From the NCBI GenBank assembly GCA_001795975.1, contig MGLG01000002.1, positions 9,824 through 16,935 of the forward strand: DNA of 7,112 nucleotides, given 5' to 3'. The stretch is from Candidatus Yanofskybacteria bacterium RIFOXYD1_FULL_42_10. GTDB taxonomy: Bacteria > Patescibacteriota > Minisyncoccia > 2-02-FULL-40-12 > GWA2-44-9. The notes under the pieces are model-generated. The model saw only the letters and a program-made list of their open reading frames with translations. It was not told the origin of the DNA and did no database searches. Below, piece after piece: positions 4,842-7,112 of the stretch; the first letter of the stretch is position 1, and every line of letters begins with the position of its first letter. Both the position numbers and the translations under genes were made by a program.

Positions 4842-5974
4842 AGAAAATTTTAATATTTACCACAGCTTTCAGACCCATGACCGGCGGTTCGGAAATTGCT
4901 CTTGAAGAAATATGCCGACGGCTTAATGATCATGCTTTTGACATCATAACCCCGCGATATAAAAAAAGTTTTGCAAAAACGGAGAACCTTGCGAATATTT
5001 GCATCCATAGGATCGGTTTTGGAATGAAATTGGACAAATATATTTTTCCGTTAGCCGGATTTTTTAAGGGGTTCCTCTTGACAAGAACAAACGATTACGC
5101 CGCCATCCATGCCTATCAGGCATCCTATGGCGCCGGTGCAGCCACATTCCTAAAATATTTTTCATCTATAAAATTTATTTTGACGCTTCAAGAAGGTAAG
5201 GCCATGACAGAACAAAATCCAGTAATTAGATTTTTCAGAAAAATTATCATCAAAAAAGCCGATATTATCACTGCCATAAGCATTTATCTTAAAAACTTTG
5301 CTGAAAAAATCAATAAAAAAGCGGAAATAATCGTAGTGCCCAACGGAGTGGATTACGAAAAATTTTCTTCGGCTCTACCCATTGAAAAAACAAGTTTGGA
5401 TATCAATAATACTGCCAAGTTAATCCTGACCGTTTCAAGGTTAGTTCAAAAAAACGGTCTTGCAACGCTGTTTAGAGCCATTAAAATAGTCAAAACACTG
5501 ACATCCGATATAAAACTTGTTGTTGTCGGTTCCGGACCGTTAGAGTCGGGGTTAAAAAACTTAGCGCTTGAATTGGATATATCAAATAATGTTTTATTTA
5601 TGGGAGAAAAAAATTACTCCGAAATCCCCCGCTACTTAAAGACGGCCGATTTGTTTGTTCGTTCGTCCCGTTCGGAAGGCCTCGGAAACGCGTTTATTGA
5701 GGCCATGGCGGCGGGCCTGCCGATAATAGGCACGCCGGTGGGTGGAATTCCCGACTTTTTAAAAGACGGCGAAACCGGCCTTTTTTGCGAAGTCGACAAT
5801 CCAAAAAATCTGGCGGAAAAAATAATGCTGCTGTTAAACAATGGCGAGCTTAGAGAAAAACTCATAAAAAATGGATTAGAACTTGTGCGCGAAAAATATG
5901 ATTGGAATAATATAATTAAAAAATTCAGGGAAATTTACGAAACAACAAATGCAAACTATCGCAACAATGAATAA
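4829..5974 (+). CDS. GT-B fold glycosyltransferase, GT4-like, divergent from the minus-strand operon
   Basis: From ATG 4829 the protein is 381 residues. The open frame extends back to a TTG at 4787, but that would overlap the divergent gene, and MEKSKKILIFTTAFRPMTGG begins exactly at the first strand of a GT-B fold, so 4829 is preferred. The acceptor domain carries the GGSEIALEE loop (19-27). VVPNGVDYEKF (169-179) marks the domain junction. The donor domain shows LTVSRLVQKNGLATLFRAI (200-218), VVGSGPLESGL (232-242), E-x7-E E283/E291 in EGLGNAFIE, and GLPIIGTPVGGIPDFL (296-311), the standard GT4 nucleotide-sugar site. AHAYQ-like acceptor residues occur as IHAYQASYGAGAATFLKY (93-110). The last codons overlap the GT2 gene. 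Only 25 bp separate its start from the divergent ATG at 4803, so the two units probably share control. Confidence 0.93.
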   Translation: MEKSKKILIFTTAFRPMTGGSEIALEEICRRLNDHAFDIITPRYKKSFAKTENLANICIHRIGFGMKLDKYIFPLAGFFKGFLLTRTNDYAAIHAYQASYGAGAATFLKYFSSIKFILTLQEGKAMTEQNPVIRFFRKIIIKKADIITAISIYLKNFAEKINKKAEIIVVPNGVDYEKFSSALPIEKTSLDINNTAKLILTVSRLVQKNGLATLFRAIKIVKTLTSDIKLVVVGSGPLESGLKNLALELDISNNVLFMGEKNYSEIPRYLKTADLFVRSSRSEGLGNAFIEAMAAGLPIIGTPVGGIPDFLKDGETGLFCEVDNPKNLAEKIMLLLNNGELREKLIKNGLELVREKYDWNNIIKKFREIYETTNANYRNNE

Positions 5975-6668
5975 ATTAAGCATTATAATTCCAGTCTTCA
6001 ATGAAGAAAAAACACTGCGAAAAATTTTAGATTTGGTGGAAAAATCGCCCCTTAATCATGAAAAGGAAATAATTCTCGTTGATGACGGTTCCACCGATAA
6101 AAGCCGGGATATTTTAAAAGAATATGCCGGCCGGCATAAAGTTATTTTTTTAGAAAAAAACTGCGGAAAAGGAGCGGCTTTGCGCCGGGGATTTGCCGAA
6201 GCAACCGGCGATCTAATAATAATTCAGGATGCCGATTTGGAATATGATCCTAACGAATATTCTCTTTTACTGCAACCAATCTTAAGCGGCGATGCAGATG
6301 TAGTATACGGTTCACGGTTTATCACTGCTTTCCCCAGAAGAACTCTTTATTTCTCTCATTATCTAGCCAACAAAACTATTTCGTTTTTATCAAATATGTT
6401 TACCGGCCTGAATATTTCCGACACGGAAACCTGTTACAAAGTTTTTACACGACGGGCCATGGACCAAATTCTGCCATGCCTTAGATCAAACCGGTTCGGG
6501 ATAGAAGTTGAATTGACCGCCCAAATCGCCAAACACCAACTGAAGGTTTATGAGGTTGGGATTTCCTACAAAGGCCGCACCTATAAAGACGGCAAAAAAA
6601 TAAACTGGAAAGACGGATTAGCGGCAATTTGGCATATCATCAGATTCAATCTTTTTACCAAAAAGTAA
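5967..6668 (+). CDS. GT2 glycosyltransferase, polyprenyl/dolichol-phosphate sugar synthase-like
   Basis: This 233-residue single-domain GT-A enzyme most resembles the dolichyl-phosphate mannose/glucose synthase group of family GT2. That group transfers a sugar from GDP- or UDP-sugar to a polyprenyl phosphate at the cytoplasmic membrane face. Motifs: LSIIIPVFNEE (4-14), the nucleotide-binding VDDGSTD (38-44), GKGAALRRGF (67-76), the metal-binding DAD of QDADLEYDP (87-95), YGSRF (114-118), DTETCYKVF (152-160), the RFGIEVELTAQIAK helix (176-189), and an ISYKGRTYKDGKKINWKDGL segment (199-218). There are no membrane helices, unlike GtrB-type enzymes with C-terminal helices. An upstream ATG at 5949 is possible, but 5967 puts the start right before the first beta strand. 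Either start overlaps the end of the previous gene (by 8 or 26 bp), implying translational coupling. Confidence 0.92.
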   Translation: MNKLSIIIPVFNEEKTLRKILDLVEKSPLNHEKEIILVDDGSTDKSRDILKEYAGRHKVIFLEKNCGKGAALRRGFAEATGDLIIIQDADLEYDPNEYSLLLQPILSGDADVVYGSRFITAFPRRTLYFSHYLANKTISFLSNMFTGLNISDTETCYKVFTRRAMDQILPCLRSNRFGIEVELTAQIAKHQLKVYEVGISYKGRTYKDGKKINWKDGLAAIWHIIRFNLFTKK

Positions 6669-6686
6669 AACTCTCCATAAAATACT

Positions 6687-7112
6687 ATGCGAAAATTTCA
6701 AATTATCGGGATTATTTTAGTATTTATCCTGATAGGATTGCTCTCAATCCACAGTTTAAACTCAATAAACCAAGACATCGGCCGACACCTCAAATCCGGA
6801 CAAATAATTTGGGAAACAAAACAGGTTTATAAAACAAATCTCTTTTCTTTCACCGAGCCAAATCAGCCTTTTATTAATCATCATTGGTTTAGCGAGGTTG
6901 TTTTTTATTTGCTTTATTTGGCCGCGGGATTGAAGGGTTTAATCCTTTTAAAAACATCCGTTATTCTGTTGTCTTTTTTTATTATCTTTCTCGCAATCAG
7001 GAAAAAAACCGGTATTATGCTTTTCGTGATATCTTCTTTGGTCTTCATGCCGGTTTTAATTTACAGAAGTGATGTTCGGCCAGAAATTTTCAGTTATTTA
7101 TTTCTATCTTGT
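6687..7112 (+). CDS. Polytopic membrane protein, possibly GT-C-type glycosyltransferase (5' part, runs off right edge)
   Basis: This is an open frame of 142 codons from ATG 6687 to the last base. An in-frame TAA at 6678 fixes this as the first start; it lies 18 bp after the GT2 stop. Hydrophobic segments are at about residues 6-23, 70-88, 91-104 and 110-126. The first outer loop reads DIGRHLKSGQIIWETKQVYK (30-49), then NLFSFTEPNQPFINHHWFSE (51-70), and a later segment is YRSDVRPEIFSYLFL (126-140). This D-x-x-x-HL ... P-FS-T ... H-W-SE ... RPE-FSYL pattern is one I associate with large bacterial multi-spanning proteins thought to be GT-C enzymes, where an acidic residue in the first loop is catalytic. 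That assignment is inference. Its place after a polyprenyl-phosphate sugar synthase fits a transferase that uses lipid-linked sugars on the outer face. Only the N-terminal quarter or so is present. Confidence 0.75.
   Translation, partial: MRKFQIIGIILVFILIGLLSIHSLNSINQDIGRHLKSGQIIWETKQVYKTNLFSFTEPNQPFINHHWFSEVVFYLLYLAAGLKGLILLKTSVILLSFFIIFLAIRKKTGIMLFVISSLVFMPVLIYRSDVRPEIFSYLFLSC

Noticed and set aside
6629..6832. Plus-strand 67-residue frame after the GT2 gene
   Set aside because: It overlaps the end of GT2 and the start of the membrane protein at 6687 in another frame, and shows no recognisable features.
1..7112. Alternative genetic code (TGA as glycine), CRISPR array or tRNA/rRNA genes
   Set aside because: TGA ends several genes at natural C-termini and at ATGA overlaps. 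I saw no regularly spaced repeat array or cloverleaf-like tRNA.

Overview
The window is AT-rich, roughly 35-40% G+C by eye. It carries tightly packed, ATGA-overlapping surface-glycan genes with few recognisable Shine-Dalgarno sequences, and TGA is used as a normal stop. Together with a GIY-YIG nuclease remnant and low-complexity insertions inside genes, this suggests a Candidate Phyla Radiation / Patescibacteria-type bacterium (Parcubacteria or Microgenomates rather than the TGA=Gly Gracilibacteria/SR1). That assignment is inference; there is no marker gene here.

Layout. Positions 1-228 (minus) hold the N-terminus of an exported protein that runs off the left edge. Positions 229-420 are non-coding and dominated by a nested palindrome at 230-307. 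Positions 421-4803 (minus) form one compact operon. Read in transcription order it contains a GT-B glycosyltransferase (4803-3604), a broken GIY-YIG nuclease cassette (3607-3369), a second GT-B enzyme (3372-2212), a third (2206-1022), and a SAM-dependent methyltransferase (1018-421) frameshifted in a G6 tract. A divergent plus-strand set starts 25 bp away: a fourth GT-B enzyme (4829-5974), a GT2 dolichol-phosphate-sugar-synthase-like enzyme (5967-6668), and the first 142 codons of a polytopic membrane protein (6687 to the right edge).

How the genes fit together (inference). The four GT-B enzymes would build a surface oligosaccharide from nucleotide sugars, and the methyltransferase could modify or cap it. 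The GT2 enzyme would charge a polyprenyl phosphate with a sugar, and the membrane protein downstream could be a GT-C-type enzyme using that donor outside the membrane. The exported protein may be an unrelated neighbour.

Most notable signals: (i) the GIY-YIG remnant lies between near-perfect 16-bp terminal inverted repeats and two copies of ATGA, exactly at the stop/start overlap of two glycosyltransferase genes, so it looks like a mobile cassette that inserts into translationally coupled junctions without breaking either neighbour; (ii) G9 and G8 tracts in one glycosyltransferase gene, and an out-of-frame G6 in the methyltransferase, resemble phase-variable contingency loci; (iii) a G+C-rich 41-bp palindromic unit is duplicated in tandem inside a glycosyltransferase gene and is translated in two reading frames.
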